Of a DNA stretch of 64,000 bases, positions 33,112-42,629 are shown piece by piece. Within the stretch, counting starts at the first letter, position 1. Each line of letters begins with the position of its first letter. Position numbers and translations under genes: made by a program. The stretch comes from Diplonema japonicum (lineage: Eukaryota > Euglenozoa > Diplonemea > Diplonemida > Diplonemidae), in assembly GCA_964019335.1 (NCBI GenBank), contig OZ025734.1, positions 124,001 to 188,000 of the forward strand, written 5' to 3'. The notes under the pieces were generated by a model, which ran no database searches, was not told the DNA's origin, and worked only from the letters and a program-made list of their open reading frames with translations.

Positions 33112-34731
33112 TCACCGCTGCGCGACCTGAAGCATCAAGATGGAAAACAGGTGGAAGTTGACCACATCCTTCTCGACCTTCGCCTTTTTGAGGATGGCCT
33201 CCACTTGCCGCGTCGCCCGCGCCTTCGTGACAGGCACACCGAACTCTTCCTGCGACATAAGAATATCAACCATGGTCTCCTTAGCTATCGACCGAGATCC
33301 CTCAACATCATACTTTTCAAAGAGCTTTTGCAGGTGAGGTTCAGAGACTGCAACATTGCTTATATCACCAGTAGCATGTTTTATATCACACGCCTCGTGT
33401 GTGAGGTCGGGTGTTGCACGGCCTGAGGCGATCTCAGCAAGGTCGGACTCCAGCTGAGGTTTGAGGTTCTGCTTTGAACGGAGTTCGGAAAGGGCCATCG
33501 TCTGGGCAGAGGGAAGAGGCATCCCTTGCTGCAAGGGACGCTTTAACATCGCTAAAAGCGCGTCCAGCACACGCCGCCACGCAGACACTGTTTCCTCGAC
33601 AACAACATCAGCATCCCTTCTCATGCTGTGGTTCACCGCGGCGAGCAACGACTGCCCCACCACAGGGTACATGTTCTGTGAGACACCGTGTGAAACATGG
33701 CGCTGCCCCAGTACGCGTAGGTAGTCCAAGCAAGGACGGGTCCCGCGGGTTTCGAGTATGTCAACTACTAGCTCCACACCGTCGATCAGCATCCCTCCAA
33801 GCTTCGCGGCGGGTATTCCCTTCTTGGTAATCAGTTTGGTGATGGAAGGGGAAATTTCAATGGCGCCGCGTGCGATTGCTACCGCGGCTGATGTCTTGTC
33901 GTTGACCATTGTCAGAGATGAGCGGATGGCTTCGATGTCGGTTGGTGTTGGAGCAAGGCTTGCTTGATGCTTTGCATGGAGCTCCCGCATCTGCCCACCG
34001 GCGCACATAGTTGTTGTGATCAATGCGTGAAGACGGACCCACGCACGCTTTGTGACATCGTTGCGAATCGACGCTTGTTCCATGAGATGCCTTCGGACAA
34101 GACCGAGAACAGCGCTGCACATAACATGATAGTCACGTTCCAGTATACCGTTGTTCAAGTGTAGCCGTGCCACGCCTCTTACAAAGCCCTCTATTGTAGC
34201 AAGGTCGTGGAGGTTGTCCGTCACCAGTCTAAGCAATGGGAGGAATCGTTGCGTTACTTCTGTTGCCCTCACCGAGTCGAATTCTTGCAGGCGTTCTGAT
34301 ACGTCGGGAGACAGCTCACTTACTTGAGAGTAAAACTCTTCTTGTACTGTGGGTTCTATCAGAAGTGATGTAAGGCTGTCGCGGACCCTTTCCACGTCTC
34401 TGTTCGGTATTGCATTGATGACGCCCTTGAATACGGGGTTGGCTTTGCACTCTGCTCGTAGGCTTGACAGCTCCTCTTGCAGCTGTAGGATGATTTCCCT
34501 TTGGCTGTACGGGTCGAGCAGATTCGCCAGGAATGCGAGCGGCTTCTCGGGCTTCTGTATCAAACACTTTTCCCACACCCTGTCGAGGACCCCTGACAGC
34601 TGGTGCCGTTGGATGTACTGTAGATCGTGCTCTTTCACTAGCCGGACGTGGCTGTTCTTGAACTTCAGATCTCTGACCCCCCGCATGTACCGGGGGTTGG
34701 GGGTCATGAGTTCCACTGGTTCCGAATCCAT
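33112..34731 (-). CDS. RIIa-like/tandem-globin/EF-hand-like protein (probably ciliary)
   Basis: 539 aa from the ATG at 34731; codons upstream are poly-Lys from A-runs. Residues about 35-75 fit the RIIa/Dpy-30 dimerisation-docking helix pair (YIQRHQLSGVLDRVWEKCLI, KPLAFLANLL). Two globin domains follow, about 110-225 and 265-405. Each keeps the F-helix His pattern: GVARLHLNNGILERDYHVM and LGQRHVSHGVSQNMYPVVG, like sensor globins or neuroglobins. The C-terminal 75 residues look like paired EF-hands with weak loops (LFEKYDVEGSRSIAKETMVD). RIIa domains dock to AKAP-type anchors in axonemes, so this may be a flagellar haem sensor. Domain calls rest on motif recognition. Confidence 0.75.
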   Translation of the reverse strand: MDSEPVELMTPNPRYMRGVRDLKFKNSHVRLVKEHDLQYIQRHQLSGVLDRVWEKCLIQKPEKPLAFLANLLDPYSQREIILQLQEELSSLRAECKANPVFKGVINAIPNRDVERVRDSLTSLLIEPTVQEEFYSQVSELSPDVSERLQEFDSVRATEVTQRFLPLLRLVTDNLHDLATIEGFVRGVARLHLNNGILERDYHVMCSAVLGLVRRHLMEQASIRNDVTKRAWVRLHALITTTMCAGGQMRELHAKHQASLAPTPTDIEAIRSSLTMVNDKTSAAVAIARGAIEISPSITKLITKKGIPAAKLGGMLIDGVELVVDILETRGTRPCLDYLRVLGQRHVSHGVSQNMYPVVGQSLLAAVNHSMRRDADVVVEETVSAWRRVLDALLAMLKRPLQQGMPLPSAQTMALSELRSKQNLKPQLESDLAEIASGRATPDLTHEACDIKHATGDISNVAVSEPHLQKLFEKYDVEGSRSIAKETMVDILMSQEEFGVPVTKARATRQVEAILKKAKVEKDVVNFHLFSILMLQVAQR

Positions 34732-34819
34732 TTTTTTTTTTTTTGATCCTTTTTTTTTTTTTTTTTTTTTTTTTGCTTCATTATTATTATTCCTTTTTTT
34801 TTTTTTTTTTCCCACCACC

Positions 34820-34920
34820 GAAGAGTTCTCCTTCGAAATGTCATATCTGACACAAGCGCGAAGACCTAACGCTGCACAGGTGTCTGTCGCAGCAACGAAA
34901 GGCGCTTAAGCTGTGTGGGG
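34820..34920. repeat. 100-bp direct repeat, copy 1
   Basis: GAAGAGTTCTCCTTCGAAAT through GGCGCTTAAGCTGTGTGGG. The second copy at 35187-35292 differs by a few bases near its start (CATCGTCC). Start-to-start distance is 367 bp. Normal base composition in a homopolymer-rich spacer suggests a duplicated RNA gene, promoter or element terminus. Confidence 0.75.
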
Positions 34921-35186
34921 TGTGGTGTGGGGAAAGCAAAGATGCCGATCAGTGCACTTACGAAAGTTGCAAGCAAGAACCTGGAACTGAGAACCCTAGT
35001 TTCATTCAAACAATATTTATATTGAATGCAGTGGAGTGGGGGGGGAGGGGTGTCAGCAGGCAATAAGAACATTCGCATTGCAGGCTTGCTGCTCAGAAGT
35101 CTAACACGTTATTGAGGTTGCCGTGTGGTCATCATGCAGAGGGGGTCGCAGAAGATGGTCAAAGCTGGGGGACCTCACCTCGTGAC

Positions 35187-35292
35187 GAAGAGTTCTCATC
35201 GTCCTTCGAAATGTCATATCTGACACAAGCGCGAAGACCTAACGCTGCACAGGTGTCTGTCGCAGCAACGAAAGGCGCTTAAGCTGTGTGGG
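35187..35292. repeat. 100-bp direct repeat, copy 2
   Basis: Same sequence as 34820-34920, then GCCGACTCTTTTAGG. Confidence 0.75.
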
Positions 35293-35775
35293 CCGACTCT
35301 TTTAGGATTCATCTCAGAGAGGACAAGTCACGGTGCACTCCGCAAAGGAGCCCAAAGTTGTGTATTGTTGCACTCAAAAAAATAAAATAAAAAAAAGCAA
35401 TGTGAAGATTTAAAAAAAGAAAGAAACTAAATAAAGTTCACAAAAATAGAAAACTGAAAAACAAAAAGCTGAACGTTCCGAGTTTGCAGGTAAGGTAACA
35501 CAAAGCGGAGTGATGTGTGCCAAAAACCAACACCAGCAAAAGTGCCACGAAGTGGGAGCGAGAAGGGTTGGTGGACACACCACTGCAAAGCTTCAAGAAA
35601 AAAAAGGGGGAGGGGGAATGGAAAATGATTCAAAAACTCTTTTTGATTTTCTCTCAACTCAACCCATAATACAAGATAAAAAAGGGGGGGAATGAAAAAT
35701 GATTCAAATATTTTTTGACTTTCTCTCGACTCACACAGATCAACTCAATAAAAAAAACCTACCGCCACCACCTAT

Positions 35776-37311
35776 CTACTTCTTCTTAGCGATGACCTTC
35801 TCAGTGGTCTTGGTGACCTTGCCAAGCATGACGACCCCGTTGCCCTCCATGATAGCGACACGGGAGAGACCCTCGCAGTTCTTGAAGGTGTCGACGACGA
35901 GGGGCTGCTGGGGGGCGAAGACGACCTCAGCCATCTCGTTGGCCTTCAGGCAGTGGGGCTCCTCCGCCTTCTTCCCCCCAGTCTCCTTCCCCATCTTCCA
36001 CACCAGCTGGGTCATCCTCACGGCGGACCTCCCCGTCCTCACGAAGCACACGGGGGTGTACCCGACCTTCAGCTCACCGGGATGGTCCAGGATCTGCACC
36101 TGCGCGTTGAAGGTCCCGGCCTCCTTCAGGGAGGCGTCCTTCTTGTAGATCATCACGTCACCGGTCCTCGGCATGTTGTCCTTGTTGAGACCCTTCACGT
36201 TCAGCCCCACGTTGTCACCAGCCTTGGCGTCCTCGCACCTCTTGTGGTGCATCTCGCAGGTGAAGACCTTCCCCACGCAAGCGTTGGCGGCCGTGTGGGT
36301 GGGGAGGAAGAGCACTTCCTCACCTGGCTTCACGATACCTTGCTCCACACGGCCGGTAATAACATCACCGACACCCTTGATCTGTGTTTTTGTGTTGTGT
36401 TGGTGTTGTGTTGTGTTGTGTTGGTGTTGTGTTGTGTTGTGTTGTGTTGTGTTGTGTTGTGTTGTGTTGAGTGTGTGTTTTCTTTCGTGTCTTCTCTCAC
36501 ATACCTTGTACACACCCGAAACAGGCATCCTCATAGGAGCATCGTTCTTCCTCTCAGGCATCCTCACCATCTTGTCAAGGGCATCAACAAGGGTGTCGAT
36601 GTGGAGCTTCTCGTCAGCCCCGACGAGGACATCCTGACCCTTCCACCAGTCCATCTTGGTCGACTTCTTCAGAAGGTTGTCACCGATCCAACCCGAGATG
36701 GGGAGGACGGGGACGTTCTTCTCAACGAAGTCCTTCTTCCAACCGGTCTTCACCAACATGCTCTTCATCTCCTCCTTGATCTCGTTGTACCTCTCCTCCT
36801 TGTACTGCGCGACGTCGCAGTCCATCTTGTTGATCCCGACGATGAGCTGCTTCACACCGAGCAGGTTGATGAGACGGGCGTGCTGCCTGGTCTGCCCCTG
36901 GATCTCACCAGCCTTGTGGTTCCCCCTCGCGATCGCCGACACGAAGTTCCCGTCAGCGGGGATCATCAGGAGCGCCACGTCCGCCTGCGAGGCCCCGGTG
37001 ATCATGTTCTTGATGAAGTCCCTGTGCCCAGGGGCGTCGATCACCGTGTAGTGCCACTTCTCCGTGAAGAACTCCTTCGTCGTGCAGGCGATCGTCACAC
37101 CACGCTCACGCTCCTCCTTCTGCCTGTCCATGTAGAAGGCGAAGGCGAAGGACTGCTTCCCGAGACGCTCCGCCTCAGCCTTCAACTTCTCCATCTCACG
37201 CTCGGGTATCCCACCCAGCTCGAAGAGGAGACGCCCCGTCGTCGTCGACTTCCCAGAGTCCACGTGACCGCAGATCACGATCGACAAGTGCTGCTTACCG
37301 TCCGTTGCCAT
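35776..37311 (-). CDS. EFL: Elongation factor-like GTPase (EFL), EF-1alpha replacement
   Basis: Exons 37311-36505 and 36381-35776, phase-0 join over a 123-nt intron (36382-36504; GTATGTGAGAG...CACAG) filled with AACAC repeats; 470 aa. The intron is 3n and stop-free, so an unspliced frame of about 41 extra residues also reads through. G1 GHVDSGKST, G3 DAPGH, G4 NKMD. EFL-specific features: GGIPEREMEKLKAEAERLGK, SFAFAFYMDRQKEERERGVT, ISGWIGDNLLKKS, WKMGKETGGKK, EGNGVVMLGKV. EFL delivers aminoacyl-tRNA to the ribosome and occurs patchily among protists in place of EF-1alpha. The start is MATDGKQH; the longer frame to 37431 is leader sequence. Confidence 0.93.
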   Translation of the reverse strand: MATDGKQHLSIVICGHVDSGKSTTTGRLLFELGGIPEREMEKLKAEAERLGKQSFAFAFYMDRQKEERERGVTIACTTKEFFTEKWHYTVIDAPGHRDFIKNMITGASQADVALLMIPADGNFVSAIARGNHKAGEIQGQTRQHARLINLLGVKQLIVGINKMDCDVAQYKEERYNEIKEEMKSMLVKTGWKKDFVEKNVPVLPISGWIGDNLLKKSTKMDWWKGQDVLVGADEKLHIDTLVDALDKMVRMPERKNDAPMRMPVSGVYKVCERRHERKHTLNTTQHNTTQHNTTQHQHNTTQHQHNTKTQIKGVGDVITGRVEQGIVKPGEEVLFLPTHTAANACVGKVFTCEMHHKRCEDAKAGDNVGLNVKGLNKDNMPRTGDVMIYKKDASLKEAGTFNAQVQILDHPGELKVGYTPVCFVRTGRSAVRMTQLVWKMGKETGGKKAEEPHCLKANEMAEVVFAPQQPLVVDTFKNCEGLSRVAIMEGNGVVMLGKVTKTTEKVIAKKK

Positions 37312-37798
37312 TTTTAGCTTTTCTCTTTTTTTCTTTGCTGCCCCTGTAGGTGTGTGGTGTGTGTGCGCGTTTGGGGTGAGGAGAATAATAGGAGAAGAAA
37401 CATATAAAACAAAAAAAAAAAAAAGAGACATTTAAGGGTACCTGCGGTATGTGGCAGGTAAAAAAAAGGTCGACTCAATTGTAGCGGTGCCACGCAGCAT
37501 GTGACACAGCGGCCACCCTTTTGAAAGCTTCGCCCACAGGGAGGTTGGAAAGATCAAAAAAAAGGAAAAAGAACTTATATGGTCTCAAAATAAGGATAAA
37601 GATCGTATGAATAAATAAATTAGATCTGTTGATGAGGAAAAAGAAGAGACAGCATATGAGATAAAGCAGGCCTGGGTGGCTTTCTGCTGAATGACGTGAC
37701 AAGTAATTCTGTGCAGTGCGATTGGGGAAGGTGGCTCAAAAAAGAATGAAAGAAACAGGTGGGAGAAAAATTGAAGAGATAATAACACGACCAGCTCT
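37312..37798. other. Spacer upstream of EFL
   Basis: Contains the EFL leader with CA-rich and A-rich stretches. From about 37690 it matches the sequence just downstream of the second ankyrin pseudogene (about 43220 onward), so the duplication covers 3' flank as well as coding sequence. Confidence 0.6.
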
Positions 37799-38107
37799 TC
37801 ACTGCCTTTCATCGTGGTCTTCGTACTTCCTTTTCACACCCCTCTCTTCGGGAGAAGCCTCCTTGCGCCTTGCCAGAAGAAGTGCCCGAATGGACTCAAC
37901 GTTGCCCCCCTCAGCCGCGTAGAACAGTGGGGTGTGCCCCTCCCCGTCCCTCACACAAGGGTCCTGCTCATAGGAATCCAGTAGCAGCTGCATCGTCTCA
38001 GTACAGCATGTAGCAGCCATGTGCAACGGGGTGAGCCCCTCCCCGTCCCTCACACAAGGGTCCTGCTTGTACTCATCGATGAGGAGCTTCACCACCTCCA
38101 AGCCACA
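37799..38107 (-). pseudogene. Truncated ankyrin-repeat gene, copy 1
   Basis: The last 100 residues of an ankyrin protein: LEVVKLLIDEYKQDPCVRDG, GLTPLHMAATCC, GHTPLFYAAEGGNVESIRAL, tail KRKYEDHDERQ. The 5' end is cut at 38107, where the sequence enters a GGCATGTT repeat block. It is about 95% identical to the end of the copy at 43317. No start codon or upstream repeats. Confidence 0.75.
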
Positions 38108-38109
38108 GG

Positions 38110-38225
38110 TTTTGGCATGTTAGATTTCACTCACAGGTTTTGGCATGTTGAAAATTTTCGCCTAAATCTTGGAACGATTTGGCATGTTGGATTTTCACTC
38201 ACAGGTTTTGGCATGTTAATCGGTT
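38110..38225 (+). repeat. GGCATGTT repeat cluster 1
   Basis: Four copies of (T)TTGGCATGTTRRA spaced 29-53 bp apart; two have CACTCACAGG upstream. Related to the cluster at 41384-41553 and a single copy at 41917. Confidence 0.65.
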
Positions 38226-38518
38226 CGGGTATTTAAATAGTGCAAAATTGGCCTGGGCACGCCGAGGTCCTCTATACCCCCGCAGATGTCGAGATGGCGT
38301 CCAGAAACACGAAATTTTGGAGACCATGAACATGGGTAACTTAACATCCGAAGCCCACCCCAATTTTGGCGAATTTTGGGTGCGTTATTTTATGTCATTT
38401 TACGTTATTTTAATCGGTGAAAATTTGGAGAATGAGAAGACGCTGTTTCAAGAATGCAACAGGGAGGGATGAGAGACTAAGAGAGAGCTAGAGAGGTACT
38501 TGTGGGTGTTTGGAAGGC

Positions 38519-38764
38519 ATGGCTACCCCCAGAAAGTACTTAGAAGAGATTCCCGAGTCAGTGGGACTCCAGACGATGCATGAGATGCATGAGGGAACAG
38601 CGCTTTGTTCGCTGCATCGTAAGCAGAGGGTAAAAGCCTGTTCTTACAACACGAGCAGTCCGTGGTGGCAGGAACGTCTGGAGACAAGGACTCTCTTTAG
38701 TGCTGGTGCGGATATTCCAGAGAAAACTAACGAATGCACGAGGATTATTTTCCAGAAAAGTTAG
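38519..38764 (+). CDS. Small ORF of unknown function in the repeat island
   Basis: 81 aa from ATG, MATPRKYLEEIPESVGLQTM to IIFQKS. Amino-acid make-up is ordinary (no homopolymer bias), which is rare in this island. No domain recognised and no copy elsewhere in the window. It could be a fragment of an unrecognised mobile element. Confidence 0.3.
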   Translation: MATPRKYLEEIPESVGLQTMHEMHEGTALCSLHRKQRVKACSYNTSSPWWQERLETRTLFSAGADIPEKTNECTRIIFQKS

Positions 38765-39179
38765 TTTCCCCCTTTTTTAGGGGATCGATGCTTCCGACCT
38801 CCCAGTAGTGGTTCCTGGGTCGGGGTGGAGGCCCACCCTACGCGGTTAGCATTGTTTTCAATGGAGAGTCCCTAATAAAAATAGAACAAGGAGGTTTCAC
38901 CAGGTGGCAAGTAGCCTCTCCGCGGCCTTGTGCCAGTGAAGCAAGCCTCCCACAACTCCCCAGTTGGTGTTTAATTGCTTCTGTGGCTCCTCCCTTTTTG
39001 AAAAACATCGGCCACGCCCACCTGTGGGGCTTGGGGAAGCCTGTAGCAAACCCCCCCTGATCCTACGTTATTTTGGGTTGGGGGTCTTTCTTCCGGGCCC
39101 GCAGCGCCACCTGCAAGGCCGAGAACCCACAGAATCCATTTTTTAAAGCTTTTCCCAGGGCTTTGGAATTCTTCGGGGG

Positions 39180-39460
39180 GTGTGTACAGGGCTCGGGGAA
39201 GCCTCCGCAGGGCCGGCAGGGCCACGCCCACCCACGGGGCTCAGGGAAGCCTCTGCAGGGTCGGCAGGGCGTGGTCATCTTCCGCATATATAGGGGTGAT
39301 TTTCCGCATATAGGGGTGATTTTCCGCAAAAAGGGGGTGATTTTCCGCAAAAAGGGGGTGATTTTCCGCATATATAGGGGTGATCTTAGGGGTACAGGGC
39401 TCGGGGAAGCCTCTGCAGGGTCGGCAGGGCGTGGTCATCTTCCGCATATATAGGGGTAAT
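39180..39460. repeat. Nested tandem repeats
   Basis: A block GGGCTCGGGGAAGCCTC / GCAGGGTCGGCAGGGC recurs three times (about 39190, 39240, 39400). Between copies, a 19-24-bp unit TGATTTTCCGCA + TATA or AAA + GGGGG repeats about five times (39297-39385). No coding role seen. Confidence 0.75.
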
Positions 39461-39509
39461 CTTCAGTACCTAACCGTCACAGACCCTTCAAGGGTGTTAA
39501 ACAGTTCGC

Positions 39510-40618
39510 TTTTACAAAACCGGGATGCAACTATCTAAAATCGGTCGAAATTGATTTAGGAGGTTGGGTGTCTGTTCAGAGAGGCTTCCTAGCAGAGTGC
39601 CCGTCGCTCACTTCAGTCTCCCTGAACCACCTTAGCTCGGTCAAAGCTGTTGGGGACAACTACCTGCGAAACTGCCCGCAGTTAACCTCAATAGATTTGA
39701 GCGGTTTAAACATAAAGGTCATCTCGAACAATTTCCTGTCCGGGTGTTCCTCCATCACATGGCTCGATATGAGCAGTGTGACAGACACAAGGTTCAAGGA
39801 CAGCTTTCTTTCTTGTTGCAAGTCGCTCACGGGCGTAGACCTTTGCGGTCTGCGTCATGTCTCATGTTTCGGGGACGAATTCATGTCGCACTGCACTTCT
39901 TTGAAAACGATTGATCTAAGCAGCTGCACTGGGGTGACACAGATCGGAGATGAATTTCTGGCAAAATGCACCTCGATTTGAGAGGTTGGATGGTATCTCG
40001 TCAGCAGGCGACTGCTTTCTACGTTACTGTTCGTCATTGAAAACGATTGACCTGGGCTTCCTCTACAATATTGAGATCGCCGGTGTGTTTTTCCTCGATG
40101 CCTGCACCTCCCTTACCTCTGTTGGTCTCAGCGGGTTGTGTGGTGTTAAATGCATCAAAGACGGTTTCCTCAAGAACTCGACATCCCTTGCCACAGTCGA
40201 TCTGAGCCGCCTTTGCAACGTGAAGATGATATGCAGTGATTTTTTGATGGGCTGTACTTCTCTGACATTGGTAGACTTGAGCGGTCTGCAGAACACGCAG
40301 TACATAGGGTGCTGTTTCCTTAAGGGTTGTACGTCGTTGTTGAATGTTGATCTGAGCGGGCTGGGTGGCGTGGTGAGTGTGGAGAACGACTTTCTCTCCG
40401 GCTGTTCCTCGCTGCAGTCTGTTGAGCTGGCCCTGCCCAGCCTCGAACTGAGGCGCTGCAAGCATGGTGGGAAGCTACCGCAGGCTTTTTGGAAAACTGC
40501 ACGTCGCTGACTCAGCTTGACCTACGCCCCCTCAACGTCAGTCACCTCGATCGCAGTATCGATCTCCAAGGGTGCGCATCGCTTGCGACTATCAGGCTCA
40601 GCCAGTGGAGTGGATGAT
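39510..40618 (+). pseudogene. BspA-like leucine-rich-repeat protein gene, frameshifted
   Basis: About fourteen 23-24-residue repeats of the form FLxxCxSLTxVDLSGLxxVxxI, for example FLSGCSSITWLDMSSV, EFMSHCTSLKTIDLSSC, FLKGCTSLLNVDLSGL. The frame shifts near 39965 (after GDEFLAKCTSI) and again near 40480; the last piece reads NCTSLTQLDLRPLNVSHLD and stops at 40618. The 5' end is cut at the tandem-repeat block and no start codon remains. Such LRR proteins are usually surface proteins in protists. Opposite strand to all intact genes. Confidence 0.75.
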
Positions 40619-40624
40619 GTTTTA

Positions 40625-41383
40625 AGAAGAAAGGAGAAGTGCCCGATACCTATACCGATACCGTTAGGACGAAGTAAAGCGGTCTTCACATTTGTGCAAA
40701 GAACGAGTCGCCAAACGAGCCTTTTTTTTTTTGAATAACGCTCACGAAAAAAAAAAAAAGAAGAAAGAAATAAGAACAATTCAAAAGAAAAGAAGAAGAA
40801 AAAAAATATTAACGCTTCGGGGGGTTGGTCTCGGGTGCGGGGTTGCCCTCGCTCCTTCCGTTGTGGGTTGTTCCTTCCCAGGTTTGCTTCGGTCTCGTTG
40901 TGGGCTGCCAGTTCCTTCCAGCTGAGGGTTGTCCAGTTTCGTGCTTCTCTCTGAGATCTGTACCTCTCCGTTGTCGTCGAGCGAGACACAGTGGGCAGTA
41001 TCCTTCCCTCCTTGGTTGTTGCTGGGGCTCGGCTGCAGCTGGGGTCTTTCTAGAGACTAGGGCCCGCTTGTCCCGTGGTGCAGACTTCCGCCCCGTGTGG
41101 TTCGTCTGCTTGTTCTTCGGGGTTCCGTGTGGCAGCTGGGGTGTCTTTGGGGACTGGGGCCTACTTGTCCCGTGGTGCAGACTTCTTGTTGCAGACTGCT
41201 TGCCCCGTGTGGTTGTCCGCCTGTCCTTTGGTGCAGTCAGCTGGCTTCGTGAGATCGTCTGCGTGGCCTGTGGCTTGCCCTTTCAGGTTTGGGCTTGCGT
41301 CTTCTTCCGTTGCCTACGGGCTTCGAGTTGTTCCAGTGCTGCTTCCACGCTTGTAGGCTGTGTTGACAGTCAGCCATAAACCT
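40625..41383. other. GC-rich low-complexity stretch without a confident gene
   Basis: Both strands have open frames, but the plus-strand product is Cys/Leu/Val-rich and the minus Gln/Arg/Thr-rich with no domain. Segments such as CAGTGGGCAGTATCCTTCCC recur, diverged, at 42639 onward, so this is probably decayed repetitive DNA. Confidence 0.45.
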
Positions 41384-41635
41384 TGGCACTATTTGGCATG
41401 TTAAAAATCCCCCTATACAGAAAAAATAGGCTTCGGAAAACTCTTGGCACTATTTGGCATGTTGGATTTCCCCCTATAGAAAAAAAAAAAAAATCTTGGC
41501 ACTATTTGGCATGTTAAAAATCCCCCTTTACAGAAAAAATAGGCTTCGGAAAAATTTTCGCCGTTAGTCCGGGTTCCGTCGCCGTAGGCCTTCGGCCGCG
41601 GAACCAACTAGCCTTACGCGGCCTTCGGCCGCGTA
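41384..41635 (+). repeat. GGCATGTT repeat cluster 2 and UUCG hairpins
   Basis: Three tandem units CTTGGCACTATTTGGCATGT + TRRAWWTCCCCCT (41384-41535), two with CAGAAAAAATAGGCTTCGGA after them. They are followed by stable hairpins with TTCG loops: GTAGGCCTTCGGCC (about 41582) and TACGCGGCCTTCGGCCGCGT (about 41614). Confidence 0.7.
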
Positions 41636-41664
41636 GCCCATTAGTGAAGGAAGTAATGCTGTGA

Positions 41665-41877
41665 CTATTTCATTATGAAGAAAAAAGAATTACTGACTTC
41701 GGTGAGCCCCCTGAATATCTCTTTTGTGAATGGTACAAAAGCTGCGCATGTCTTGACGAGCTCCGTTTCATACTTCTGGCGGTTATACTCCACTTTCGAA
41801 GCCGAATATCCAGCTGTTTTCGCTACCTGGTTGAAACAGGAATCGTTCCTCGGGTCCACGATGACAGCATCCAGGGG
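41665..41877 (-). pseudogene. Retroelement-type C-terminal fragment
   Basis: An open fragment without its own clear start gives PLDAVIVDPRNDSCFNQVAK ... KYETELVKTCAAFVPFTKEI. This resembles the linker after RT domains in non-LTR elements (D(V/I)xxxDP...KxxKY...FxPfxxexfG). Stop at 41665. Best read as a mobile-element remnant; homology is weak and by eye. Confidence 0.4.
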
Positions 41878-42311
41878 TCAGAAGTCAGCATGTCGAAGTT
41901 CCTGTAATCGCGGATTTTGGCATGTTAAAATGCAACATGTCAACACCTCAAGACCTATTGAAAGATGGATGACCAGTTGAACTACCTCTACTCCTGCAAA
42001 ACCCTTTGGTTACTAGTGCCCCTTAATTCAGTATAAGGTCATTGGTTAATTATAAACTTTCTTTGGCATTATTGCTTCCTTTAAACACGGTTATTGAATA
42101 GGTTGTACTCATCGAGTTGCCAACCATTATATCAAAAGACTAGTTTTCATTTGTGAGTAGTTGTTTTAGACAAAAAAAAAAATAGATAAAATCCCAATAA
42201 CGTGGGATCAGCTACCTTTTGGAACGTCCACATATTTCCCGCTATTCTATTCCATTTTAGAGGAGATGCACTATTCTGGTAAGCTAGTTTGGATCACGTT
42301 AACAAAGATTG

Positions 42312-42323
42312 TATATATAAAGG
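42312..42323 (+). promoter_or_regulatory. Possible TATA box
   Basis: TATATATAAAG lies about 90 bp upstream of an ATG (42402) that opens a 75-codon frame. The frame contains an intron-like GTAAGC...TTCCAG stretch that would leave the reading frame intact. It may mark the promoter end of a retroelement. Only a motif match. Confidence 0.25.
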
Positions 42324-42401
42324 GCTCTTTCTGTGAGGGCATGTGTCAACCCCACATGCACACGAACTGCTTTTAACATCACTTCGACCGCTGCTTAATC
42401 C

Positions 42402-42629
42402 ATGGGTAAGCGTTCTTTTTCTTTCAATCGATTGTTATATGTACTTATAAAATATAGCGCGACACTTTGCATTCCAGAAGGAGGTGCTTCACGACTTCAA
42501 TCAGCTTTTGCAGCTCCTGTTCTTTCCTTCGACCCTTCCACCCATCACCTAGATGCGGTAAATGAAGTTGTTGCAGTTTTGGTGGGTGCGGGAGTGTGTT
42601 GGGATTTTTTAGAGGCGTTGCATTTTTGA
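42402..42629 (+). CDS. Small ORF of unknown function downstream of a TATA-like motif
   Basis: 75 aa, MGKRSFSFNRLLYVLIKYSA ... VGAGVCWDFLEALHF. If GTAAGC (42405) to CCAG (42477) is spliced, the product starts MEGGASRLQSAF and keeps frame. No family recognised. Lies head-to-head over a longer Gln/His-rich minus-strand frame (42445-42993), also of unknown nature. Confidence 0.25.
   Translation: MGKRSFSFNRLLYVLIKYSATLCIPEGGASRLQSAFAAPVLSFDPSTHHLDAVNEVVAVLVGAGVCWDFLEALHF

Larger units (their letters stand above)
34732..35775. other. Spacer between globin gene and EFL, with a direct repeat
   Basis: No gene recognised. It carries two copies of a 100-bp sequence (34820-34920 and 35187-35292). The downstream part of EFL (35380-35770) is A-rich with no coding signal. 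Confidence 0.6.

Noticed and set aside
36390-36480. AACAC repeats as a Thr/Gln/His low-complexity insert in EFL
   Set aside because: The flanks are perfect GTATGT and CACAG splice sites and EFL proteins have no insert there.
35953-37317. 454-codon plus-strand frame opposite EFL
   Set aside because: Leu/His/Val-rich antisense shadow of the highly biased codon use in EFL; no domain.
40825-41379. 184-codon plus-strand frame
   Set aside because: Cys/Leu/Val-rich product with no motif, in a stretch that recurs in diverged form near 42639; more likely decayed repeat.
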